Part shown: piece after piece, positions 1-5,934 of the stretch
How positions within the stretch are numbered: position 1 is the stretch's first letter
Layout of the letters: every line of letters starts with the position of its first letter
Assembly: GCA_012798275.1 (NCBI GenBank)
Contig: JAAZNO010000575.1
Location: 1 to 9,502 of the forward strand
DNA from: Chloroflexota bacterium
Lineage (GTDB): Bacteria > Chloroflexota > Anaerolineae > B4-G1 > SLSP01
Direction: 5' to 3'
Length of the DNA stretch: 9,502 bases
Translations under genes and position numbers: made by a program
The notes under the pieces: model-generated
Database searches by the model: none
What the model was told of the DNA's origin: nothing
What the model saw: only the letters and a program-made list of their open reading frames with translations

Positions 1-512
1 AGTTGTTGCCCACCTACCACCCCCAGCGCGGTCACGGCGGTCAATGCCAGGCTGCCGCCGATGAACACCAGCCAGGGGGAGGGGCGCTTGCTCGCCAGCC
101 CCAACACGGCGAGCTGCGTTTTGTCGCCCAGCTCGGCTAAAAAGAGCAGGCTGAAAGTCGCGCCAAAAGCGCGCCAATCCCAATGCGGTCGGGTTTTCTC
201 ACAGGTTGGCTCGGCCTCGTCGGTGTCCCCGGCGGCCGTTTTGGCCGCTTCACGCCAGATCAGCAGGCCCATCACCCCAAATGCTGCCGCCGCGAGGTAG
301 CGGATCACCTCCATGGGGAGGACCGCGCCGAGCAGACTGCCGCCGACCGCGCCGAGCGCGGTCACAGCGGTGAGCGCCAGGCTTCCCCCCAGGAACACGG
401 CCCAGGGGCTGCGGAATTTGCATGTCTGAGTCATCACCGCCAGCTGGGTCTTATCCCCCAACTCGGCAATGAAGATCAATCCGAAAGCCGAAAGCAGCGA
501 GTCCCATTCCAT
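1..512 (-). CDS. GDT1/UPF0016-family (TMEM165-like) divalent cation transporter, 3' end cut off by window edge
   Basis: This reading frame starts at the ATG at 510-512 on the minus strand and stays open to the left edge (170 codons seen, so the C-terminus is missing). It carries the family hallmark twice: ELGDKT at residues 17-22 and again at 127-132, each opening one half of an inverted-duplicated membrane protein. Hydrophobic segments surround both, and a charged loop (about residues 87-114, rich in E, D, K and T) separates the halves. Known members (bacterial MneA and Mnx, eukaryotic TMEM165/GDT1) move Mn2+ or Ca2+ across membranes, with the acidic motif residues lining the path. A GGGAG Shine-Dalgarno (521-525, minus strand) lies 8 bases before the ATG. 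The start is 17 bases after the stop of the thioredoxin/CcdA-like gene, so the two are probably cotranscribed. Family is confident; the ion is inferred from homologues. Confidence 0.9.
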   Translation of the reverse strand, partial: MEWDSLLSAFGLIFIAELGDKTQLAVMTQTCKFRSPWAVFLGGSLALTAVTALGAVGGSLLGAVLPMEVIRYLAAAAFGVMGLLIWREAAKTAAGDTDEAEPTCEKTRPHWDWRAFGATFSLLFLAELGDKTQLAVLGLASKRPSPWLVFIGGSLALTAVTALGVVGGQQ

Positions 513-529
513 TTTACCGACTCCCGCAG

Positions 530-1945
530 TTACCGGCTTCGTGCTTGCCTGGACTGGGGGCGGCGGTTCGTGCGGCGCTTTTTCGAGGGTCGCGGCTCCG
601 AGCCGAGGTAAATGCCGTAGTGGGGGAGGATGACGCGATGCGCCAGCAAAACCAGCCCGGCAACGCCAAAGGCGGCGGCGAAGATCAGCAGCGACGTGCC
701 CAGATTGTTCATCAAATTTGGGTTGATGAGCATGACGGCCGCCAGGGTGAGCATCAGCGTGCCGCCGACCAGCTTCAAAATGCGGCCGTGCTTTTCCTCT
801 AACCTGCTGGATTTGAGCGTGAACACGGCGACGAGAAAGATCCCCAATTCATCAATCTGGTAGATGACCATGTACAGGAGCAGCAGGAGCCCAAAGGTGA
901 GAGCGGGGACGTTCTGCGCCGCGAGCAGATTGGTCCACAACACGGGGAATCCCGCCGTGCAGGCGAATTCCACCAGCGAAACCCCTGCCGACATCACGAC
1001 CGTGGCCGTGATCATGCCCCACAGTGAATCGCCGGCATTCAGCACCCGACGGATGTTTTTGTAGATGCCGGGCTTTTTCTCATCGGAAATGGTGAACGAG
1101 AGGCCCTCTTTGTACCAGAAGTAATCTTTGATATTCACGGCGGCGAAAAAGAGTGCGACGAGCGACACCACGACCTGAATCCACTTCAGGAAGCTCACGA
1201 AGGAGAACAGGGTGAACAGCCCGGCGATGAAGAGCCCATAGACCAGCGAGGTCACGGTCAGGAACACCAGGCCGATGATGAGCACCTTCTTGCGCGAGCC
1301 GGTGTGCAGGGTCAGCGCCAACAGAATGGAGAGCACCCAGAGCGAACAGGGATTGAAGCCGTCCACGATGGCGATCAGCAAGGTGCTCACCACCAGGGAT
1401 TGGGTGGCCAGGTCAACCGTGCCGAGGATGGGCAGGGTGAGTGTCGTTTTGTTGTCTGCCGGCGTGGTTTCGGGAGATGTGGAGGGGGTATCCGCTGTTT
1501 CTTCAATGCCGGGGATGACGCCGACGCCGGCATCGCGGCAACCGTCAACGGTGCAGGCGGCCACATAGGCTTCGATGCTGGCGCCAATCTCAGCGGTATA
1601 GCCCGTCCAGTATTGTTGTCCAATAAATGTTGTGGGCACCCCTTGCGGCTCAAAGCCGAAAGCCGCTGCCATTTTCTTGAGCAACTTTTGATTTTCGGCG
1701 TTGTACCAGACTTCGTAGTCGCGGATTTCAACGGCAGGATAGCGCTGTGCCAGCTCTTTCAGGAAGGGCTCTTCCTCAGCGCAGTGCGGGCAGCCATCGC
1801 CCCAGAAGAAATAAATGACAACTGGTCGCGCTTGTTGTGACGCATTGCGTGCCAGAGTGGCTTGCGCTGCTGGAAACCACAAGCTCGTCGCCAGCACCAG
1901 CAGCCAGGCGACGGCGCTGAGCAGGACTACCCGTTTCTTCCCCAT
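530..1945 (-). CDS. Exported thioredoxin-like domain joined to a CcdA/DsbD-like membrane domain (thiol-disulfide electron carrier)
   Basis: This 471-residue protein starts with a signal-type segment (MGKKRVV, then a hydrophobic stretch, then AQA near residue 29). A thioredoxin fold follows with redox motif C52-P-H-C55 and the cis-proline of GVP at P104; two more cysteines (C131, C136) form a possible second disulfide. After a Thr/Ser/Pro-rich linker (about 148-167) come six or seven membrane segments (about 176-434). The first includes FNPC (C200) and a later one includes EFACTAG (C329); a paired cysteine arrangement of this kind in CcdA/DsbD proteins passes electrons across the membrane. The tail is very basic and probably cytoplasmic. 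I chose the ATG at 1943-1945 because GGAGG sits 9 bases upstream; an in-frame TTG seven codons earlier would put the Shine-Dalgarno inside the gene. Likely role is supplying reductant to extracytoplasmic thiols (cytochrome c maturation or disulfide repair). Partner unknown. Confidence 0.85.
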   Translation of the reverse strand: MGKKRVVLLSAVAWLLVLATSLWFPAAQATLARNASQQARPVVIYFFWGDGCPHCAEEEPFLKELAQRYPAVEIRDYEVWYNAENQKLLKKMAAAFGFEPQGVPTTFIGQQYWTGYTAEIGASIEAYVAACTVDGCRDAGVGVIPGIEETADTPSTSPETTPADNKTTLTLPILGTVDLATQSLVVSTLLIAIVDGFNPCSLWVLSILLALTLHTGSRKKVLIIGLVFLTVTSLVYGLFIAGLFTLFSFVSFLKWIQVVVSLVALFFAAVNIKDYFWYKEGLSFTISDEKKPGIYKNIRRVLNAGDSLWGMITATVVMSAGVSLVEFACTAGFPVLWTNLLAAQNVPALTFGLLLLLYMVIYQIDELGIFLVAVFTLKSSRLEEKHGRILKLVGGTLMLTLAAVMLINPNLMNNLGTSLLIFAAAFGVAGLVLLAHRVILPHYGIYLGSEPRPSKKRRTNRRPQSRQARSR

Positions 1946-1984
1946 GAAGCTCTTCCTCCACCCCAAGCAATTCGGCAGCCTTTA

Positions 1985-2012
1985 AGAATAGCACATTTTG
2001 GCAGGACGTAAA
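1985..2012 (-). promoter_or_regulatory. Candidate promoter for the thioredoxin/CcdA-like and GDT1 genes
   Basis: On the minus strand TTTACG (2007-2012) and TATTCT (1985-1990) are separated by 16 bases. The -10 is preceded by TGC, an extended -10 feature. It sits about 40 bases before the chosen ATG at 1945, in the 129-base gap after the lysozyme-like gene. This is pattern matching only; it suggests the pair can be transcribed separately from the upstream genes. Confidence 0.4.
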
Positions 2013-2074
2013 GGATTCGCGGTCTACACGTCACCCGGCTTGTTTGGGCCGGGGCGCGTCGTTTAGGGCGGATC

Positions 2075-3178
2075 TCAGGGGCTCGAGAACACCAGCTCGC
2101 GCCAGTAATCCAGATTTACGTCTCCCGGCAGCTCCCAGCCGTTGAGGAGCAGCCAGTCCAGGTGCACCAAAAAGTAGCGCATCACCCGCGCGTTATTGTC
2201 CTGCAGCAGGATGGTAGTCCAGTCGCCTCCCAGGGCGAAGTACTCATCTACCTCGCACGTGCCATTTTGTGCCAGCGAGAGCACCATGTAGCGCTCCGTC
2301 AATGAGAGCGGCGCGGCGGGATCTTCGAGCTCGGTGATGCGGCGGTTGCCCAGGTCAATCTTGGCATACATGCCCTGCACGGCAGTCTCCGGCTCGAAGG
2401 GGTCGGCCTCTCCCAGGCCCAGCCCCTCTATTTCGGTAGGGCGCAGCTGTGCTATCCCGATGGACATGTTCTCCAGGCCGGGCAGTTCCAGGGCGGCTTT
2501 CTCCAGCGTGTCCATTCCAAATATGCGTTCCACGTCACTGGCCTGTTCGGCAATGGCTGCTGCGACCAGAACCGGTGGAATCTCTGGATAGGCGCGGCCC
2601 TCGGCCTGGATCAAAGCAGCGTTCGCCTGCACATCGGCTCGCCCGTGTAACAGGCGCAGCGCCGGCTTGTCTGCGTCTGTCGGCGCGGTCGCTACTTCCA
2701 ATAACGGTTCACTGGCGGTGGTGATGAGCAGCTGATACCACTCATAGCGCTTACGCCAGGCCGGTGTTTCGGCCTCTTGAGTTTGCTGCAGGGAAGTCAG
2801 ATCTGCTGCGGAAGGCATCGTTTGTGCCAGGGTCTCCGCTTCTATGGCCTCGATGTCGGCGCATCCTTCCGGCAACCTGCAAGGCCATTCCCGCCGTTGG
2901 GGATAGGCGGCGCGGCGCGGTGTCTCGTCCGCCGCCGGCGGCGCGGGGATCGCCGCTGGCTGCGCCACGGTCGTCAGAGTGGAAAGCAGGCGATCCGGCG
3001 CGGCTGGCGCTGCCGTTTTGTCCAGCCGTTTGTATGCGACGGCATCGGAAGCCTCAGGGGATTTTCTTGAGGCTTCCGACAAGGCTCCCATCGTACCGCT
3101 AGCGAGAATCACCAGCAGCAGCACGAGCGCAGCTGCGACGTGTTTCCCTGTTCGCCGCACGCTTGTGGTTATGGTCAT
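2075..3178 (-). CDS. Secreted or membrane-anchored protein with a probable lysozyme-like (lytic transglycosylase) domain
   Basis: Starting at the ATG at 3176-3178 gives 367 residues. The N-terminus (positive n-region TSVRRTGKH, then an Ala/Val/Leu run to about residue 28) looks like a signal peptide or anchor. An Ala/Pro-rich, low-complexity stretch (about 50-90) follows, then a region with two nearby cysteines (C100, C106). From about residue 200 the pattern IPPVLVAAAIAEQ, then SIGIAQLRP (239-247), then a late helix VMRYFLVHLDWLL, resembles goose-type lysozyme/SLT domains, in which a Glu at the end of a helix is catalytic (here E211) and a GxxQ-like strand follows. I do not recognise the exact family, and catalysis is inferred. 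An in-frame GTG at 3224-3226 would add 16 residues; neither start has an ideally spaced Shine-Dalgarno. Only about 20 bases (to the GTG) or 68 bases (to the ATG) separate it from the ABC-F gene. Confidence 0.6.
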   Translation of the reverse strand: MTITTSVRRTGKHVAAALVLLLVILASGTMGALSEASRKSPEASDAVAYKRLDKTAAPAAPDRLLSTLTTVAQPAAIPAPPAADETPRRAAYPQRREWPCRLPEGCADIEAIEAETLAQTMPSAADLTSLQQTQEAETPAWRKRYEWYQLLITTASEPLLEVATAPTDADKPALRLLHGRADVQANAALIQAEGRAYPEIPPVLVAAAIAEQASDVERIFGMDTLEKAALELPGLENMSIGIAQLRPTEIEGLGLGEADPFEPETAVQGMYAKIDLGNRRITELEDPAAPLSLTERYMVLSLAQNGTCEVDEYFALGGDWTTILLQDNNARVMRYFLVHLDWLLLNGWELPGDVNLDYWRELVFSSP

Positions 3179-3240
3179 GAACTTCCACAAACTGGCGTAT
3201 TGCCAGCCCTCCTGAGTTATGAGCACAACATTCCACGACC

Positions 3241-3246
3241 ATTATA
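3241..3246 (-). promoter_or_regulatory. Possible -10 element (TATAAT) before the lysozyme-like gene
   Basis: A perfect TATAAT lies on the minus strand right at the end of the ABC-F gene, its first base adjacent to the stop codon. It would start RNA near 3234, just before the GTG at 3226. No convincing -35 is seen 16-18 bases upstream and there is no TGn extension, so this may be chance. Confidence 0.3.
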
Positions 3247-4923
3247 CTACTTTCTGCCGGAGTTCATTGCACCTGTCGGCGTCGTTTTCTCGACGTAACC
3301 GGTGTAGTCGCCGGCATATTCCCGCAGGGCGCCCTCGTCTAGCTCGACGATGCGAGTGACCACCCGATTGAGGAAATAGCGGTCATGGGAAATCACCAGC
3401 ACCGTCCCTTCGAATTCATCCAGCGCCTGCTCCAGGACCTCGCAGGAGGGCAGATCCAAATTGTTCGTCGGCTCGTCGAGCAGCAGGAAGTTGGCGTCTG
3501 AAAGCATCAGTTTCGCCAGCTGCAGCCGACTGCGTTCGCCGCCGGAGAGCTGCTCCACGCGGTCGCGCACGCGCATGTAGGGAAACAGAAATCGGCGCAG
3601 GACGCTCACTGCGGCCTGTTCCGACATGGATTTGGCCTCCCAAAGCTCCTCGATCAGCGTGCGGCGAGGGTCGAGGGTCTCGTGTTGTTGGGCGTAATAC
3701 CCCAGCCGTACGCTTGGGCCGATGTGGATCACGCCCTGTGTCGGCACTTCCTGCCCCAGAATGCAGCGCAACAGCACGCTTTTGCCGGCGCCATTTTCAC
3801 CCAACAGGCCTACCCGCTCGCCGTGCCAGATCAGCAGATTCAGCCCCCGCAGCACGAGGTTCTCGCCTCCGTCGGCAGTGGGGAAGACTTTGTCCAATCC
3901 GATGATCTCCAGCACCTTGTTGGAGCCGCGCCAGCCGTTGAGCTCCAGTCCCATCCGCTCGCGTTCGAGCACCGGCTTTTCGATCTTGTCCATGCGCTCG
4001 AGCATTTTCTGGCGATGTCGCGCCTGCCGAATGTGACGCTCGTCTATGACGATGCTGGCCCAATACTCGAAACGGGCGATGGCCGCCTCGATGCGCGCGA
4101 TTTCCTTTTGCTGCGCCGCATATAGTTGCTGCTGCCGCAACAGCCACAATTGTTTCTCGATCGCATACGCCGAATAGTTGCCCACGTAGTCCTTCAGCCG
4201 GTGCTCCTCGATCTCGCTGATGCGGCTCACCGTTTCGTCGAGCAGATAGCGGTCGTGTGACACGATCACGACGGCGCCGGGAAACTCCTGGATGAAGCGC
4301 TCCAGTCGGCGTTTGCCCGCCAGGTCGAGATGATTGTCGGGCTCATCCAGGAGCAAGAGGTTGCAGTCGAGCGCCAACAAGCGGGCCAGTCCTACCATTT
4401 TCTGCTGCCCCCCGGAGAGCGCGCTGACCGGCAGAGCGTAATCTGCTGCCTCGAAGCCCACAGCCTGCAGCGCCTGTTCACAGCGACTGGCGTAACGGTA
4501 GCCGTCCTGCTCCTCGAAGGCGGCTTGCGCGCGGGCATGCGCGGCCAGCACTCGTGCGAGGGCAGTCGCGTCAGTGTAGATTTCGGGATCCGCCATCTGC
4601 AGTTCCAGGCGTCGCATCTCCGCCTCGAGACGTTCCAGCGCCGTATTGGCGCTCAACACGGCTTCCCACGCCGTCTGTTCGGGGTCGAGCGCCGGCTCCT
4701 GCGCCAGATAGCCGATGCGCAGCTCGGCGTGCCGGAAAATGGCGCCCCGATCGGGCTGCAACACCCCCGCGACGATGCGCAGCAGCGTGGACTTGCCTGC
4801 TCCGTTCGCACCGACCAGCCCCACTTTTTGCCCGGCTTGAATTTCCCAGCTGACGCCGTCCAAGATGGGAAGGGCGCTATACTGCAAGGCAATGTCATCC
4901 AGTTTGACGATAATCGTGCTCAT
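3247..4923 (-). CDS. ABC-F family ATP-binding protein (ribosome-associated translation factor or antibiotic-protection type)
   Basis: The 558-residue protein has two tandem ABC ATPase domains and no membrane segments, the ABC-F layout. Domain 1: Walker A GANGAGKS (38-45), signature LSGGQ (169-173), Walker B LLLLDEP (189-195), switch His H223. A charged linker (about 240-330, rich in K, R, E and Q) matches the P-site tRNA interaction region of the family. Domain 2: Walker A GENGAGKS (375-382), signature LSGGE (459-463), Walker B LLLDEP (480-486), H513. ABC-F proteins bind the ribosomal E site and either regulate elongation or dislodge antibiotics. The motif after Walker B is DEPDNHLD in domain 1 and DEPTNNLD in domain 2, where DEPTNHLD is usual. 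The ATG at 4921-4923 was chosen because GAGGAG lies just upstream and homology starts there; the frame is open upstream to a TTG at 5049. A leader peptide and terminator hairpin precede it. Whether it confers resistance cannot be told from sequence alone. Confidence 0.92.
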   Translation of the reverse strand: MSTIIVKLDDIALQYSALPILDGVSWEIQAGQKVGLVGANGAGKSTLLRIVAGVLQPDRGAIFRHAELRIGYLAQEPALDPEQTAWEAVLSANTALERLEAEMRRLELQMADPEIYTDATALARVLAAHARAQAAFEEQDGYRYASRCEQALQAVGFEAADYALPVSALSGGQQKMVGLARLLALDCNLLLLDEPDNHLDLAGKRRLERFIQEFPGAVVIVSHDRYLLDETVSRISEIEEHRLKDYVGNYSAYAIEKQLWLLRQQQLYAAQQKEIARIEAAIARFEYWASIVIDERHIRQARHRQKMLERMDKIEKPVLERERMGLELNGWRGSNKVLEIIGLDKVFPTADGGENLVLRGLNLLIWHGERVGLLGENGAGKSVLLRCILGQEVPTQGVIHIGPSVRLGYYAQQHETLDPRRTLIEELWEAKSMSEQAAVSVLRRFLFPYMRVRDRVEQLSGGERSRLQLAKLMLSDANFLLLDEPTNNLDLPSCEVLEQALDEFEGTVLVISHDRYFLNRVVTRIVELDEGALREYAGDYTGYVEKTTPTGAMNSGRK

Positions 4924-4940
4924 CCTGTGCTCCTCGAATG

Positions 4941-4961
4941 CCTGGCCGGCGCCGTCCACGG
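4941..4961 (-). promoter_or_regulatory. Segment complementary to both arms of the upstream terminator (alternative fold before the ABC-F start)
   Basis: In the minus-strand RNA, bases 4961-4954 (CCGUGGAC) can pair perfectly with 5000-4993 (GUCCACGG, the terminator 3' arm), and 4948-4941 (CGGCCAGG) with 5018-5011 (CCUGGCCG, the 5' arm). Both 8-bp helices are GC-rich and can nest together, excluding the terminator hairpin. The last helix ends about five bases before the ABC-F Shine-Dalgarno (4931-4936), so this fold may also affect translation start. Complementarity is read directly; function is inferred. Confidence 0.45.
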
Positions 4962-4985
4962 CAGACATTCCAGAATGCGAGCGAC

Positions 4986-5015
4986 AAAAAGGCCGTGGAC
5001 TGCGCGCCCACGGCC
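4986..5015 (-). terminator. Hairpin plus U-tract in the ABC-F leader (probable attenuator terminator)
   Basis: On the minus strand GGCCGUGG (5015-5008) pairs perfectly with CCACGGCC (4998-4991) across a 9-base loop, followed at once by UUUUU (4990-4986) and then G. This is the form of an intrinsic terminator. It lies 28 bases after the leader peptide stop and about 60 bases before the ABC-F start codon, within the only upstream RNA of that gene. It is therefore better read as a conditional terminator than as the end of another gene. Confidence 0.7.
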
Positions 5016-5045
5016 AGGAAATATGACCTGTAACTTTACATAAAA

Positions 5046-5144
5046 TCAAGGCTTGGGGCGCGCGGGAACATCGCGCGTGGTCTCAAAAGAGACGACCCCC
5101 GGCAAGCTCACGACGCTTTGACCCCATAGAAAGGTGATGTTCAT
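5046..5144 (-). CDS. Probable 32-residue leader peptide of the ABC-F attenuator
   Basis: The ATG at 5142-5144 is preceded by GGAGG with a 6-base gap, among the best ribosome-binding sites in the window, and a perfect TATAAT lies about 20 bases further up, giving a very short 5' leader. The 32-residue peptide begins MNITFLWGQSVVSLPGVV and ends DVPARPKP before TGA. No signal peptide, domain or known family is visible. The same frame stays open upstream to about 5339, but that extension runs back through the promoter and repeat A and is unlikely to be translated. Terminator, alternative pairing and the ABC-F gene follow directly, as for the regulatory peptides of vga, msr and vmlR-type genes, where drug-stalled ribosomes on a short reading frame prevent termination. 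The Pro-rich end with a final Pro before the stop is a context known to slow ribosomes. Function is inferred. Confidence 0.55.
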   Translation of the reverse strand: MNITFLWGQSVVSLPGVVSFETTRDVPARPKP

Positions 5145-5165
5145 GGATTGCCTCCAGACAAACCC

Positions 5166-5171
5166 ATTATA
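5166..5171 (-). promoter_or_regulatory. Extended -10 promoter (TGG-TATAAT) of the leader peptide/ABC-F unit
   Basis: A perfect TATAAT on the minus strand is directly preceded by TGG, the extended -10 (TGn) that can replace a good -35. The best -35 at 17-base spacing is poor (TGGCCG). RNA would start near 5159, some 15 bases before the leader ATG, with the Shine-Dalgarno at the very front of the transcript. Repeat copy A ends about 40 bases upstream. Confidence 0.6.
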
Positions 5172-5212
5172 CCAGCAATTGCGCAAACGGCCACGGGCGT
5201 AAAAATCGCTCC

Positions 5213-5322
5213 GCCCCGGAATGAATTCCGGGGCTGCTATGCCAGGCCTGCTAAAGCGGGCCGCCCAAACAATGCGCTTGAGCCTGGCTGCCTGCTTCAG
5301 GCCGGGGATTTCGTCCCCAGCC
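5213..5322. repeat. Palindromic dispersed repeat, copy A (three hairpins)
   Basis: This element lies between the flavin reductase-like gene and the ABC-F promoter. It opens with a perfect 10-bp palindrome with a 2-base centre (5213-5234, around GGAATGAATTCC). A stem GGCCTGC/GCGGGCC with loop TAAA (5245-5262, one G-T pair) follows, and a third hairpin GGCCGGGGA/TCCCCAGCC (5300-5322, one C-A mismatch) closes it. The same three parts in the same order occur at 8619-8708. Copy A has about 40 extra bases between stems 2 and 3. Elements of this shape are typical of non-autonomous palindromic repeats mobilised by IS200/IS605-type or REP-associated transposases; no such transposase is in the window. 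Confidence 0.65.
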
Positions 5323-5369
5323 GCTGCGCCGCAGCTCATTCTCCTGGGACACGGCGTTGGGAACCGGAA

Positions 5370-5903
5370 TTATGTGACCGCAGTCGTGCGTTTTGCCGCC
5401 AGCACCGTGAGCACCTCGCCAATGAACAGGCGATGATAGTCATGGCTGGGATATATGTCTGCCGCTACTTCGGGGACCGTGAAGGCGTCGCCCTCCAGAT
5501 CTTGCGCGTACAGCTTTCGGCAGACGAATACCAGCCGCGCCTGTTGGAAGGTCACGGCGTCTGGTTCTACGGCTATCGGCGTCAACCCCGTCGCCGTCAT
5601 CTTGTCCACCGCGCGCCCGGAGTGTGAGCCGCAGAAAGAGAGCGCCTCGCGATACCGCCGCTCAAAAAAACTCAGGGTGAACGTCTCCGCGCGGTTCATG
5701 AATTGGAAAGTATAGCGTTGCGGGCGCACGAAGACGAAGGTCACCGGGCGGTTCCACAACACTCCCATCCCGCCCCAGTTAGCCGTCATCGTGTTGAAAG
5801 CTCCCAGCGTCCCGGCGGTCACCAACATCCATTCCTGTCCAATCAGCTGAAACGGGTTTTCGTGCAAGCGCTCTGGTTTGACCGTTTCAAAACCGTGATC
5901 CAT
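5370..5903 (-). CDS. Flavin reductase-like FMN-binding protein (flavoredoxin type)
   Basis: This 177-residue protein has the flavin reductase-like split-barrel pattern: NTMTANWGG (37-45), NRPVTFVFVRPQRYT (51-65, the strands and loop that cradle FMN), FTLSFF (75-80), SGRAVDK (95-101) and HRLFIGEV (157-164). Family members bind FMN non-covalently and reduce flavin with NAD(P)H or act as small electron carriers; the true donor and acceptor are not evident. The ATG at 5901-5903 was chosen because AAGGAGG lies 6 bases upstream and the family pattern starts just after; 27 more in-frame residues upstream lack family similarity and span the promoter. It is divergent from the DegV-type gene and stands alone as a single-gene unit. 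No U-tract terminator is seen after its stop. Family assignment is confident, physiological role is not. Confidence 0.87.
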   Translation of the reverse strand: MDHGFETVKPERLHENPFQLIGQEWMLVTAGTLGAFNTMTANWGGMGVLWNRPVTFVFVRPQRYTFQFMNRAETFTLSFFERRYREALSFCGSHSGRAVDKMTATGLTPIAVEPDAVTFQQARLVFVCRKLYAQDLEGDAFTVPEVAADIYPSHDYHRLFIGEVLTVLAAKRTTAVT

Positions 5904-5934
5904 GTCTGGCCTCCTTACGCGGTGATGATTTTGA

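Noticed and set aside
183..611. 142-codon plus-strand open frame
   Set aside because: Antisense to the GDT1-type gene, with Arg/His/Gln-rich composition and no recognisable domain; a shadow of high-GC coding DNA.
1946..1966. TTG start seven codons upstream for the thioredoxin/CcdA-like gene
   Set aside because: The strong GGAGG lies inside this extension and is correctly spaced for the ATG at 1945.
2034..2053. Hairpin CCCGGC/GCCGGG after the lysozyme-like gene
   Set aside because: Only six pairs with an 8-base loop and no T-run on the minus strand after it, so not supportable as an intrinsic terminator.
5036..5041. Minimal start-stop frame (ATG TAA) just after the leader peptide stop on minus
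   Set aside because: No Shine-Dalgarno and most likely chance; kept only as a curiosity in the attenuator region.
4330..5043. 237-codon plus-strand open frame opposite the ABC-F gene
   Set aside because: Lies entirely antisense to conserved ATPase motifs and the attenuator, and shows no family pattern.
5145..5339. Upstream in-frame extension of the leader peptide to a 97-residue frame
   Set aside because: The extension runs through the extended -10 promoter and repeat copy A and has no ribosome-binding site; the internal ATG at 5144 has an ideal one.
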